Both the position numbers and the translations under genes were made by a program. A stretch of 64,000 nt of DNA from Thalassococcus_A lentus (lineage in GTDB: Bacteria > Pseudomonadota > Alphaproteobacteria > Rhodobacterales > Rhodobacteraceae): contig NZ_JAQIOY010000009.1 of assembly GCF_028023555.1 (NCBI RefSeq), positions 94,250 to 158,249 of the forward strand, read 5' to 3'. Of the stretch, positions 1 to 7,757 are shown piece by piece (the first letter of the stretch is position 1; each line of letters starts with the position of its first letter). Below the pieces are notes generated by a model. It ran no database searches and had not been told where the DNA came from. It saw nothing but the letters and a program-made list of their open reading frames with translations.

Positions 1-467
1 CGAAACCGGCTTTGCAGTTCCTTGGCCAAATCATTTGTGCCCATGACCATACCCGCCAATTTGGGGTGTGCCGCGATTTCCGCCGCATTCAGCATACCCA
101 GCGGCGTTTCCATCATCGCCCACAGCGGCTTGGCGCACAGCGCGGCCAGCGCATCCAATTGCGCCGCGCTTTCTACCTTGGGCAACAAAACAGCATCGCA
201 ATCCATATCCGCAGCAGCACGCGCATCCGCTTCGCCCCATTCTGTGTCCAAGCCGTTGATCCGCACGATGCGCGTCCGGTTGCCGTAGCTCTGGGCCAGT
301 GCCGTCTGCAGCGTGTCGCGCGCAGCGATCTTCTCAGCCGGAGCGACGGCATCCTCGAGGTCAAAAATAACCGCATCGCAGGGCAGGCCCCGTGCCTTTT
401 CCAAAGCGCGATCCTTGCTGCCGGGTATATAGAGAACGGAACGGTAAGGGCGTGCACGCATGTCCAT
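1..467 (-). CDS. mcl2: (3S)-malyl-CoA thioesterase / CitE-like lyase, partial
   Basis: HpcH/HpaI aldolase (CitE) family protein; the window edge removes the C-terminal part, leaving about 155 residues. It begins MDMRARPYRSVLYIPGSKDR, followed by a FDLEDAV motif (metal and CoA-ester site of the CitE fold) and, near the edge, MMETPLGMLNAAEIAAH and GMVMGTNDLAKEL. From memory these segments match the Rhodobacter sphaeroides Mcl2 (3S)-malyl-CoA thioesterase better than the beta-methylmalyl-CoA lyase Mcl1. Mcl2 hydrolyses (3S)-malyl-CoA to malate and CoA in the ethylmalonyl-CoA pathway, which suits a place near mdh and the suc genes. The ATG at 467 fits the family N-terminus. The paralogue Mcl1 cannot be fully excluded from a partial sequence. 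Confidence 0.82.
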   Translation of the reverse strand, partial: MDMRARPYRSVLYIPGSKDRALEKARGLPCDAVIFDLEDAVAPAEKIAARDTLQTALAQSYGNRTRIVRINGLDTEWGEADARAAADMDCDAVLLPKVESAAQLDALAALCAKPLWAMMETPLGMLNAAEIAAHPKLAGMVMGTNDLAKELQSRF

Positions 468-763
468 CTGCGACTCCAACGGTAATAAAGTTGCGCAGAA
501 GGGGGCATTTTTTCAACGAAACTTCAAGGGCGTTTTTGCCGCATCGCAGAAAAACGTAGCGCAATTGCAGAAAGTCCGGCGCTTTTGATGCAACGGACGA
601 GCCGTTAACCATTTGTCAGCCAGTCTAAAGGATCGTTTTCCACATAGATCGAAACAGCGACCATTCGGGCGGAACAGGGCCGTTCGGCACACTGAGAGGA
701 CGCATCGCATCGGGGCGCAACATAGTTGCCGAACCCCTCGTGCGCAGCCGAAAGGGCAGAGCT

Positions 764-1084
764 ATGACGAAAGACTGGACCAAACTGGCGATACTGTCGG
801 CAGGGTTTCTGATTGGGGCAGCAACATTGGTGGACGCACAAACCGCCACCACATGCGCGCCGCGCGAACAAATCGTCGAACGTCTCGCAGTGAAATATGG
901 CGAGTCCCGGCAAAGCATGGGACTTGGTGGCAACAATTCCGTTGTCGAAGTCTTTGCGTCTCTGGAAACCGGCACATGGACCATCACTGTCACCACGGCC
1001 GCCGGTGTGACCTGCCTTGTGGCGAGCGGTCAGGCGTTTGAAGAGCTGGCCGAAGCGCTGCCCCCCAAAGGTGACGACGCCTGA
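764..1084 (+). CDS. small secreted protein of unknown function
   Basis: A 106-residue protein starting MTKDWTKLAILSAGF, with a hydrophobic signal segment at about residues 8-25 ending near VDAQ, so it is probably exported to the periplasm. The mature part holds two cysteines (TTCAPREQIVERL and VTCLVAS), which could pair. The region around KYGESRQSMGLGGNNSVVEVF resembles small periplasmic proteins found next to malyl-CoA genes in related bacteria, but I do not recognise a named family. The ATG at 764 is preceded by AAAGGG. A GTG at 740 is possible but would put a basic stretch before the signal peptide. It is divergent from mcl2. Confidence 0.65.
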   Translation: MTKDWTKLAILSAGFLIGAATLVDAQTATTCAPREQIVERLAVKYGESRQSMGLGGNNSVVEVFASLETGTWTITVTTAAGVTCLVASGQAFEELAEALPPKGDDA

Positions 1085-1103
1085 CCCCATTTGGCAAAGG
1101 CAC

Positions 1104-1859
1104 TCAGGTGACCGCGTCCCAGATCAGTTTGATCCCTGTCAGGGTCAGCAAAACATAGGTAATGGCAAAAAACAGGGGCGCCGGGACGCGGTGGTGCGCC
1201 TTGATGCCAATCCATGTGCCCAGCACCGCAAAGGGTGCCAGTGCCAACCCAAGCAAAAGCGTTTCACGGGTGAACACGCCAAGACCTGCATAAAAGAACG
1301 ATTTGAGCAGATTGATCGCCCAGAAGACCAGAACTGTGGTGGCCTGATAGGTCGTTTTGTCCAAGCCTCGACCGAGCATGTAGATCGCCGCAGCCGGCCC
1401 GCCCGCGTGGCTGACATAACTCGTAAAGCCCAGTCCAACGCCGCAAGTTAGCCCGGCCTTTTGCCCGAACTCGATACGTTCAAGACCAAGCCTTTGTGAT
1501 TTCTGCGCCGCCTGCCAGGCCACAAAAGCCAGACAGATCACACCGATGAGCAAGCGGATCGCATCTGGATTCGCCCAGGCAAGAAACAATGCACCCAGTA
1601 CAGTGCCCGGAACGCCGCCAATCAGCAGGATCCGCGCAACCGGCCAGTCCCATTTGCGCCAATAGCTGGGCAGGCTGCTGACATCGATCAGCATGAGCAA
1701 TGGCAGCATCAGCCCCAAAGCGATCTCGGGTGGCAAGACCAGCGCCAGAATCGATGCGCTCGCAAAAGCCGCGCCAGAGCCAAATCCGCCTTTTGAGATG
1801 CCCGCAAAGACCACAGCCGGCACGGCCATCAAGAAAACCTGAAAAGTCAGAATATCCAC
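1104..1859 (-). CDS. TauE/SafE family membrane exporter
   Basis: A 251-residue inner-membrane protein with about eight hydrophobic segments. The N-terminal FAGISKGGFGSG glycine-rich helix is the hallmark of the TauE/SafE (sulfite exporter, anion permease) family, and the second half repeats it as TSYVSHAGGPAAAIYML. Family members move sulfite, sulfoacetate or other organosulfur anions. The taurine genes 17 kb away make sulfite or sulfoacetate conceivable, but nothing here fixes the substrate. The start is taken as the GTG at 1859 because AAAGGGG lies just upstream; the reading frame stays open further upstream with no convincing start. It is divergent from mdh. Confidence 0.85.
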   Translation of the reverse strand: MDILTFQVFLMAVPAVVFAGISKGGFGSGAAFASASILALVLPPEIALGLMLPLLMLIDVSSLPSYWRKWDWPVARILLIGGVPGTVLGALFLAWANPDAIRLLIGVICLAFVAWQAAQKSQRLGLERIEFGQKAGLTCGVGLGFTSYVSHAGGPAAAIYMLGRGLDKTTYQATTVLVFWAINLLKSFFYAGLGVFTRETLLLGLALAPFAVLGTWIGIKAHHRVPAPLFFAITYVLLTLTGIKLIWDAVT

Positions 1860-2020
1860 GCTGTGCCCCTTTAAGCCCTCACATCTAAAGGGCTTTAGCC
1901 TGTTCGCAACCCCGTGCACAGCCCCACCGCGCCGCTGCGCCGCAGCGCAGCACCCTTGCACGATGCGCCGCAAAAGCCTAACCACGCGCCCAAACTCACG
2001 AAGGACCGGAGATCATTTTC

Positions 2021-2983
2021 ATGGCCAGACCCAAGATCGCCCTTATTGGCGCGGGACAGATTGGTGGCACCCTTGCCCACCTCGCAGCAATGAAGGAACT
2101 GGGAGATGTCGTTCTGTTCGACATCGCCGAAGGCACCCCCGAGGGAAAAGCACTCGACATCGCCGAATCCGGCCCGTCCGAAGGCTTTGACGCCCGCCTC
2201 AAGGGCACACAGGACTACGCTGACATCGCTGGTGCCGACGTATGCATCGTGACCGCCGGTGTTCCGCGCAAGCCCGGCATGAGCCGCGATGACCTGCTCG
2301 GCATCAACCTCAAGGTGATGAAAGCCGTTGGCGAAGGCATCCGCGACAACGCACCTGACGCCTTCGTAATCTGCATCACCAACCCGCTTGATGCGATGGT
2401 CTGGGCTTTGCAGCAGTTCTCGGGTCTGCCGACCAACAAGGTCTGCGGCATGGCCGGCGTTCTGGACAGCGCGCGTTTCCGCCACTTCCTGTCGCTTGAA
2501 TTTGATGTCTCCATGAAAGACGTCACAGCCTTCGTTCTGGGCGGCCACGGCGACACCATGGTTCCCCTGACCCGCTACTCGACCGTGGCAGGCATTCCTC
2601 TGCCTGATCTGGTTAGCATGGGCTGGACAACACAGGACAAACTGGACGCCATCGTTCAGCGTACCCGCGACGGTGGCGCCGAAATCGTCGGCTTGCTGAA
2701 AACCGGCTCTGCCTTCTACGCACCCGCCACTTCCGCGATCGAAATGGCCGAGGCCTACCTCAAGGATCAGAAGCGGGTTCTGCCATGTGCCGCCTACTGT
2801 GACGGCGAATTCGGCCTTGATGGCTTCTACGTTGGCGTCCCGACTGTCATCGGCGCCGGCGGCATCGAAAAGGTCGTGGACATCAAGATGACCAAGGACG
2901 AGCAGGCAATGTTCGACAATTCGGTCAACGCGGTCAAAGGTCTGGTCGAGGCCTGCAAAGGCATCGACGGCTCGCTCGCCTAA
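2021..2983 (+). CDS. mdh: malate dehydrogenase
   Basis: NAD-dependent malate dehydrogenase of the LDH-like class, 320 residues, the usual length. It oxidises malate to oxaloacetate in the TCA cycle in the cytoplasm. Visible motifs are the Rossmann GAGQIGGTLA near residue 10, the substrate-loop arginines (GVPRKPGMSRDDLL), GVLDSARFRHFL, and the catalytic histidine in GGHGDTMVP (His176). The ATG at 2021 follows an AAGGACCGGAG ribosome site. A strong terminator at 3007-3040 separates it from the sucC operon, so mdh is here its own transcription unit although it sits next to the suc genes. Confidence 0.98.
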   Translation: MARPKIALIGAGQIGGTLAHLAAMKELGDVVLFDIAEGTPEGKALDIAESGPSEGFDARLKGTQDYADIAGADVCIVTAGVPRKPGMSRDDLLGINLKVMKAVGEGIRDNAPDAFVICITNPLDAMVWALQQFSGLPTNKVCGMAGVLDSARFRHFLSLEFDVSMKDVTAFVLGGHGDTMVPLTRYSTVAGIPLPDLVSMGWTTQDKLDAIVQRTRDGGAEIVGLLKTGSAFYAPATSAIEMAEAYLKDQKRVLPCAAYCDGEFGLDGFYVGVPTVIGAGGIEKVVDIKMTKDEQAMFDNSVNAVKGLVEACKGIDGSLA

Positions 2984-3006
2984 GCCTTGGCTAAAGAAAT
3001 TTTGAA

Positions 3007-3040
3007 GCGCCCGGTCCCAGTGCCGGGCGTTTTTGTTTTG
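3007..3040 (+). terminator. intrinsic terminator of mdh
   Basis: A perfect 7-base-pair stem CGCCCGG (3008-3014) / CCGGGCG (3023-3029) with an 8-base loop is followed directly by TTTTTGTTTT. It starts 24 bases after the mdh stop codon. Confidence 0.9.
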
Positions 3041-3157
3041 GAACGCCAAAGCATTGCACCGCGCAGAAAATTGGATGTTTCGGTGCGTAGGCAGGAGCGG
3101 TTAGAGTGCATCAGCCATTAACTCATTTTTCGAGCCCCCGCAGGAATTGGATCCAAA

Positions 3158-3862
3158 GTGACTTCAGACAACCGTAAAACGCCCCGCGCAAACCGTCAGC
3201 CCAACAAACCCTCAATGCCGCGGTCTGAATGGATCAAACTGCCACCCTCCGAACGCATTCCGATCATCGGCCACCGGGCGTTTGTGGGCGGGCAGGCTCC
3301 AGAAATCTGGTATGGGATTGGGCGGCGCCAGTTTCACTTTCTGGTCTCGCAGGGATTGTGCCCTGACCATCGTTTTTTGGATATTGCCTGCGGAAGTCTG
3401 AGGTTGGGCCAATATCTGATCCCCTATCTTCAGACCGGTCACTACCAGGGACTTGAAGCTGAACCAGCCTTGGTCGAAGCCGGCCTACGCGAAGAGCTTC
3501 TTTTTGACCTTAACGAAACAAAAAAACCAACTTTCGGCTACGGATATGATTTCGATTTCAGCTTTGTCACCGGATTTGACTATGCGATTGCACAATCGCT
3601 GTTTACCCACCTGACGGCCGAAGACATTCACCTGTGCCTCAAAAACCTTCGCCCCGTCGCTCAAGAAACGAGTCGGCTGTTTGTGACGTTTTCAGAAGGG
3701 GATGCCATCAACGAAGACAGCACATCTGATGCGCATAAAAAGTGGCAATACACGTTCCCGGCACTTGAACAGATCACAAATGATGCGGGTTGGTCTGCGC
3801 ACTACATCGGCGACTGGGGGCATGAACGCGGGCAGAAAATGGTGCGGCTGCAAATTCGCTAA
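3158..3862 (+). CDS. class I SAM-dependent methyltransferase
   Basis: A 234-residue protein with a Rossmann-type methyltransferase core: LDIACGSLRLGQYLIPYL (motif I, about residues 71-88), then an acidic end of strand 2 in GLEAEPALVEAG, and FDYAIAQSLFTHL as the motif-IV region. The pattern FLDIACGSLR is common in methyltransferases of unknown substrate that sit in polysaccharide or single-gene contexts. I used the GTG at 3158. An ATG at 3212 would remove a basic, proline-rich N-terminus and still leave the whole domain. The gene stands alone between the mdh terminator and the suc operon operator. Confidence 0.8.
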   Translation: MTSDNRKTPRANRQPNKPSMPRSEWIKLPPSERIPIIGHRAFVGGQAPEIWYGIGRRQFHFLVSQGLCPDHRFLDIACGSLRLGQYLIPYLQTGHYQGLEAEPALVEAGLREELLFDLNETKKPTFGYGYDFDFSFVTGFDYAIAQSLFTHLTAEDIHLCLKNLRPVAQETSRLFVTFSEGDAINEDSTSDAHKKWQYTFPALEQITNDAGWSAHYIGDWGHERGQKMVRLQIR

Positions 3863-3950
3863 TATGTGCAGTCGCAGAAAGATGCCGGAAACATGCTAAT
3901 TTTAATAGAAAGCGGCGTGTTCGAATCACGTTGCCGATGAGTTGAATATT

Positions 3951-3985
3951 TTTGTGATCACACTTTTTTAAACTGTGATCACAAA
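3951..3985. promoter_or_regulatory. twin TGTGATCACA operator before the suc operon
   Basis: Two identical perfect palindromes TGTGATCACA lie at 3953-3962 and 3974-3983. Their centres are exactly 21 bases apart, two turns of B-DNA. Together they form a longer inverted repeat, TTTGTGATCACA - 11 bases - TGTGATCACAAA. The element is 111 bases upstream of the sucC start in a 233-base gene-free gap, so it most likely binds a dimeric regulator of the sucCDAB-lpd operon. TGTGATCACA resembles a CRP half-site pair without the six-base spacer, and also GntR-type sites. I cannot name the regulator. Confidence 0.7.
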
Positions 3986-4095
3986 TGTCGAAAAAATCCC
4001 TGAAATTGCTGATCTGCGTCAATGTTTCCTTTTATTGCACCCTGTAGTCCTGCCAATACCTAAGGAAATCGAAGCAAGACGGGGGCTCCCATCCG

Positions 4096-5289
4096 ATGAA
4101 TATCCATGAATATCAGGCCAAGGCGCTGCTGCGCAGCTACGGCGCACCCGTTTCTGACGGTCGCGTTGTTCTGAAAGCAGAAGAAGCCAAGACCGCCGCA
4201 GGAGAAATGGACGGCCCGCTTTGGGTAGTCAAAGCACAGATCCACGCGGGTGGACGCGGCAAAGGCAAATTCAAGGAGGCCGATGCTGGCGAAGCTGGCG
4301 GTGTCCGTCTGGCCAAGAGCGTGGAAGAAGCCGCACAAGAAGCCAAGAAGATGCTGGGCCGCACGCTGGTCACACATCAGACCGGCCCTGCAGGCAAGCA
4401 GGTCAACCGCATCTACATCGAAGATGGCTCGGGCATTGAGACCGAAATGTATCTCGCCTTGCTGGTGGATCGCCAGACAAGCCGCGTGTCTTTCGTCTGC
4501 TCGACCGAAGGCGGCATGGACATCGAAGAAGTGGCTGCGGCCACCCCTGAAAAGATCCTGTCCTTCTCTGTTGATCCGGCCACCGGCTATCAGGCCTACC
4601 ACGGCCGCCGTGTTGCTTTCTCGCTGGGCCTCAAAGGGGCCCAGGTCAAGGAATGCGTCAAGCTGATGGGCATTCTCTACAAAGCCTTCATTGAGAAGGA
4701 TATGGAGATGCTGGAAATCAATCCGCTGATCGTCACCGACGCGGGTTCGCTCAAGGTGCTGGACGCCAAAGTTGGCTTTGACGGCAACGCGGTCTACCGC
4801 CACGCCGACATTGCCGAATTGCGCGACACCACCGAAGAGGACCCCAAGGAACTGGAAGCCTCCAAGTACGACCTCAACTACATCGCTCTGGATGGTGAGA
4901 TCGGCTGCATGGTGAACGGCGCGGGTCTGGCCATGGCGACCATGGACATCATCAAGCTGTACGGTGCCGAGCCTGCCAACTTCCTCGATGTGGGCGGCGG
5001 CGCGACCAAGGAAAAGGTGACAGAGGCATTCAAGATCATCACCTCTGACCCCAACGTCAAAGGCATTCTGGTGAACATCTTTGGCGGCATCATGCGCTGC
5101 GACGTCATCGCCGAAGGCGTGGTCGCCGCGGTGAAAGAGGTCGGCCTGCAAGTACCGCTTGTTGTCCGTCTTGAAGGCACCAACGTGGAAGAAGGCAAAG
5201 CGATCATCAACAACTCCGACGTTGACGTAATCGCCGCCGACGACCTCAAGGACGGCGCCCAGAAGATCGTGAAAGCGGTTAAGGGGTAA
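4096..5289 (+). CDS. sucC: succinyl-CoA synthetase beta subunit
   Basis: ADP-forming succinate-CoA ligase beta subunit, 397 residues, with an ATP-grasp N-terminal domain (MNIHEYQAKALLRSYGAPV, GGRGKGKFKEA phosphate-binding loop) and a C-terminal CoA-ligase domain (NFLDVGGGATKEKVTEAFK, GILVNIFGGIMRCD). With SucD it makes ATP from succinyl-CoA in the TCA cycle. It is the first gene of the operon that continues to lpd. Its TAA stop shares one base with the ATG of a lipoprotein gene inserted before sucD. Confidence 0.98.
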   Translation: MNIHEYQAKALLRSYGAPVSDGRVVLKAEEAKTAAGEMDGPLWVVKAQIHAGGRGKGKFKEADAGEAGGVRLAKSVEEAAQEAKKMLGRTLVTHQTGPAGKQVNRIYIEDGSGIETEMYLALLVDRQTSRVSFVCSTEGGMDIEEVAAATPEKILSFSVDPATGYQAYHGRRVAFSLGLKGAQVKECVKLMGILYKAFIEKDMEMLEINPLIVTDAGSLKVLDAKVGFDGNAVYRHADIAELRDTTEEDPKELEASKYDLNYIALDGEIGCMVNGAGLAMATMDIIKLYGAEPANFLDVGGGATKEKVTEAFKIITSDPNVKGILVNIFGGIMRCDVIAEGVVAAVKEVGLQVPLVVRLEGTNVEEGKAIINNSDVDVIAADDLKDGAQKIVKAVKG

Positions 5290-6008
5290 TGGGCCTGATG
5301 CCGCTCCGCGTTTCGATATCTCTGAGCCTGTGCGCTGTCGTGCTGGCTGGGTGCATTAACCCGCCTACTGGTACGGCGGATGTTAGTCGCTCTCCTGCCG
5401 ATGCAAAAAGCTTTGCTGTGGCGCGAAAAGCAGTCGAGGCTTGCGCAAAAATGCCGGATCGGAAACGAGTCGTGAACGCGTTCCGCACGTTTGGGTTTCA
5501 GGTTGCCGAAGAAAAAATTGCTCTTCGCAACGGGCGCGAAACGACCCGGAGAGTAATACAGGCGCCAAACCCGGCAGTGTCGGTTCTGTTCCACGGAAGC
5601 ACTTGCGTCGTCGGACTTGAGAGCATGACGCCGGAGCAATCCAACCAGTTGGCGCGAACTTGGGTGCTGGCCTACGAGGCGCAACCAAACTCAAGGTTGG
5701 CAAATATCGTTTCCGGTGCTTGGCGCTCATTCTTTACTGAATCTGCGCAGCTTCCGGTGCGGCCAGCCCTGACTCATCGGATCTATATCGCCGCATATAA
5801 GACGTGGCCAAGCGGTCCGTATGATCCGCAAAGGAACGTACCATTCAACATTGATGGTCTCTTCCCAGACAAGCCCGGCGCGGCAGTCAGACTTACCTAT
5901 GTTATTGATTGCGATCCGTTGGTCAAAACCGATGCAAACACCACGCTCCTGCTGTCGTGCGATCCAGCCGGCGGAACGGGCGAATATTACGAAATCAAAA
6001 CCCGATAA
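5289..6008 (+). CDS. putative lipoprotein inserted between sucC and sucD
   Basis: A 239-residue protein with a lipoprotein signal: MGLMPLRVSISLSLCAVVLAGC, lipobox VLAGC with Cys22, followed by a Pro/Thr-rich linker. The rest is soluble and mixed alpha/beta, with two further cysteines (STCVVGLESM and IDCDPLV...LSCDPAGG). I do not recognise a family. It begins in the TAATG overlap with the sucC stop and ends 21 bases before sucD, so it must be co-transcribed with succinyl-CoA synthetase. Its base and codon use is visibly more AT-rich than sucC and sucD, which suggests later insertion into the operon. A metabolic link to the TCA cycle is not shown. Confidence 0.75.
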   Translation: MGLMPLRVSISLSLCAVVLAGCINPPTGTADVSRSPADAKSFAVARKAVEACAKMPDRKRVVNAFRTFGFQVAEEKIALRNGRETTRRVIQAPNPAVSVLFHGSTCVVGLESMTPEQSNQLARTWVLAYEAQPNSRLANIVSGAWRSFFTESAQLPVRPALTHRIYIAAYKTWPSGPYDPQRNVPFNIDGLFPDKPGAAVRLTYVIDCDPLVKTDANTTLLLSCDPAGGTGEYYEIKTR

Positions 6009-6029
6009 AAGAAATTAGGAGCCAATCAA

Positions 6030-6917
6030 ATGGCAGTCCTCGTAGACGAAAACACCAAAGTCATCTGTCAGGGCCTCACCGGCTCGCAGGGGACATTCCA
6101 CTCTGAACAGGCTATTGCCTATGGCACCAAGATGGTCGGCGGCGTGACCCCCGGCAAAGGTGGCACAACGCACCTTGATCTGCCGGTCTTCAACTCGGTC
6201 CATGAGGCCAAGCACGTAACCGACGGCAACGCTTCGGTCATCTACGTGCCCCCGCCCTTCGCCGCGGACTCGATCCTCGAGGCGATCGACGCCGAGATGG
6301 AGCTGATCATCTGCATCACCGAAGGCATCCCGGTGCTCGACATGATGAAGGTCAAGCGCGCGCTGGAAGGCAGCAAAAGCCGCCTGATCGGCCCCAACTG
6401 CCCCGGCATCATTACACCTGACGCCTGCAAGATCGGCATCATGCCCGGCCACATCCACAAGCGCGGTTCCTGCGGTGTGGTTTCGCGCTCGGGTACGCTG
6501 ACCTATGAGGCGGTTAAACAGACCTCTGATTCCGGTCTGGGCCAGTCCACAGCCGTGGGTATCGGCGGCGACCCTATCAAAGGCACCGAGCATATCGACG
6601 TGCTGGAAATGTTCCTTGCCGACGATGAAACTCAGTCGATCATCATGATCGGTGAAATTGGCGGCTCGGCCGAAGAAGAAGCGGCAGAATTCCTCGCGTC
6701 CGAAAAGAAAAAGGGCCGCTGGAAGCCAACCGCCGGTTTCATTGCTGGCCGCACGGCGCCTCCGGGCCGCCGCATGGGCCACGCCGGTGCGATTGTCGCG
6801 GGCGGCAAAGGCGGCGCCGAGGACAAGATCGAAGCCATGCGCTCAGCTGGTATCGTGGTGGCTGACAGCCCGGCGACACTGGGTGAGGCCGTTCTTGAAG
6901 CCATCGACAAAGGCTAA
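6030..6917 (+). CDS. sucD: succinyl-CoA synthetase alpha subunit
   Basis: Alpha subunit, 295 residues. It has the CoA-binding Rossmann domain (KVICQGLTGSQGTFHSEQAI), the GPNCPGIITP segment and the phospho-histidine region in the C-terminal ligase domain (GRTAPPGRRMGHAGAI; the catalytic His is in GHAGA). It pairs with SucC. An AGGAG ribosome site lies 8 bases before the ATG. Three bases separate its stop from the following hydrolase gene. Confidence 0.98.
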   Translation: MAVLVDENTKVICQGLTGSQGTFHSEQAIAYGTKMVGGVTPGKGGTTHLDLPVFNSVHEAKHVTDGNASVIYVPPPFAADSILEAIDAEMELIICITEGIPVLDMMKVKRALEGSKSRLIGPNCPGIITPDACKIGIMPGHIHKRGSCGVVSRSGTLTYEAVKQTSDSGLGQSTAVGIGGDPIKGTEHIDVLEMFLADDETQSIIMIGEIGGSAEEEAAEFLASEKKKGRWKPTAGFIAGRTAPPGRRMGHAGAIVAGGKGGAEDKIEAMRSAGIVVADSPATLGEAVLEAIDKG

Positions 6918-6920
6918 ACC

Positions 6921-7673
6921 ATGCGCGTTGCCCCTTTGCGTTCTTTTGCCACTCACCTAGTCACAGCCTTTGCGCTGTGGCTGGGTAGCTTTGCCCCCGC
7001 GTTTGCGCTTGATATGGGGCAAATGGCCGGGGACGTCTGGGGCAGCGGCAACCGCAACCTCGTGGTGATCCTGCACGGCGATGGTGGCCCGGGCCGCTAT
7101 GACAGCTATGCCAAGGCGCTTGCCTCCGCCGCCAAAGGCACCACGGTTGTTACCCTTGTCAGACCCGGCTTTCGCGGCTCAGCGGGACGGTCCAAGGGTA
7201 CAAACAGCGGCAAGGATCACTACACCAGCCGCAACAACAAACTTCTGGCCGCCTCTCTGGCGGCGATGAAAAACGATCTGCGCCCGCAGCGTATGATCGT
7301 GGTCGGTCATTCCGGTGGCGCAGGACAGCTGGGTACGGTCATCGCGACCGCCCCGGGCATTGTCGATGTCGCTGTTCTGGTCTCTTGTCCCTGCAACGTC
7401 CCAAGATGGCGCATCCATCGACGCGGCAAGAACAACTGGACCGCCAGCCAATCGCCCCACAAATACGCCAAAAAGGTATCGCGCAACACCAAGGTCGTGG
7501 CCATCACCGGTGCCAATGATCCGAACACACGCCCCCATTTGGCCGAAGAATACGTGACCCTCGCGCGCAGCGCCGGGGTCAATGCCAGCCTGTCAGTGCC
7601 GAAAGGCGTGAACCACAAGTGGTCGTCGCTCGTCCGGCACGTTGATGCTGCAATCCGCAAGAACTTGCGATGA
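6921..7673 (+). CDS. secreted alpha/beta hydrolase in the suc operon
   Basis: A 250-residue alpha/beta-hydrolase-fold protein with an N-terminal signal peptide (about residues 8-29, ending in APAFA). It shows the oxyanion-hole HGDGGPG, the nucleophile elbow GHSGGAGQLG, a possible acid in GANDPNTRPH and a histidine in GVNHKWSS as third triad member. So it is probably a periplasmic esterase or peptidase-like hydrolase of unknown substrate. It is 3 bases after sucD and 84 bases before sucA. Its place in a TCA operon is positional and does not by itself give a function. Confidence 0.8.
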   Translation: MRVAPLRSFATHLVTAFALWLGSFAPAFALDMGQMAGDVWGSGNRNLVVILHGDGGPGRYDSYAKALASAAKGTTVVTLVRPGFRGSAGRSKGTNSGKDHYTSRNNKLLAASLAAMKNDLRPQRMIVVGHSGGAGQLGTVIATAPGIVDVAVLVSCPCNVPRWRIHRRGKNNWTASQSPHKYAKKVSRNTKVVAITGANDPNTRPHLAEEYVTLARSAGVNASLSVPKGVNHKWSSLVRHVDAAIRKNLR

Positions 7674-7757
7674 GGCACGCATGAGCATCCAGTCCACGCT
7701 TTCGTCTTTCCAACCCGGTCCCAGAAAAAACGGTCCCAACCGTAACGAGGTAGCCCA

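Noticed and set aside
3942..3970. A -35/-10 promoter TTGAAT-17-TTTTTA overlapping the suc operator
   Set aside because: The -10 match is poor and alphaproteobacterial promoters vary; only the operator is called.
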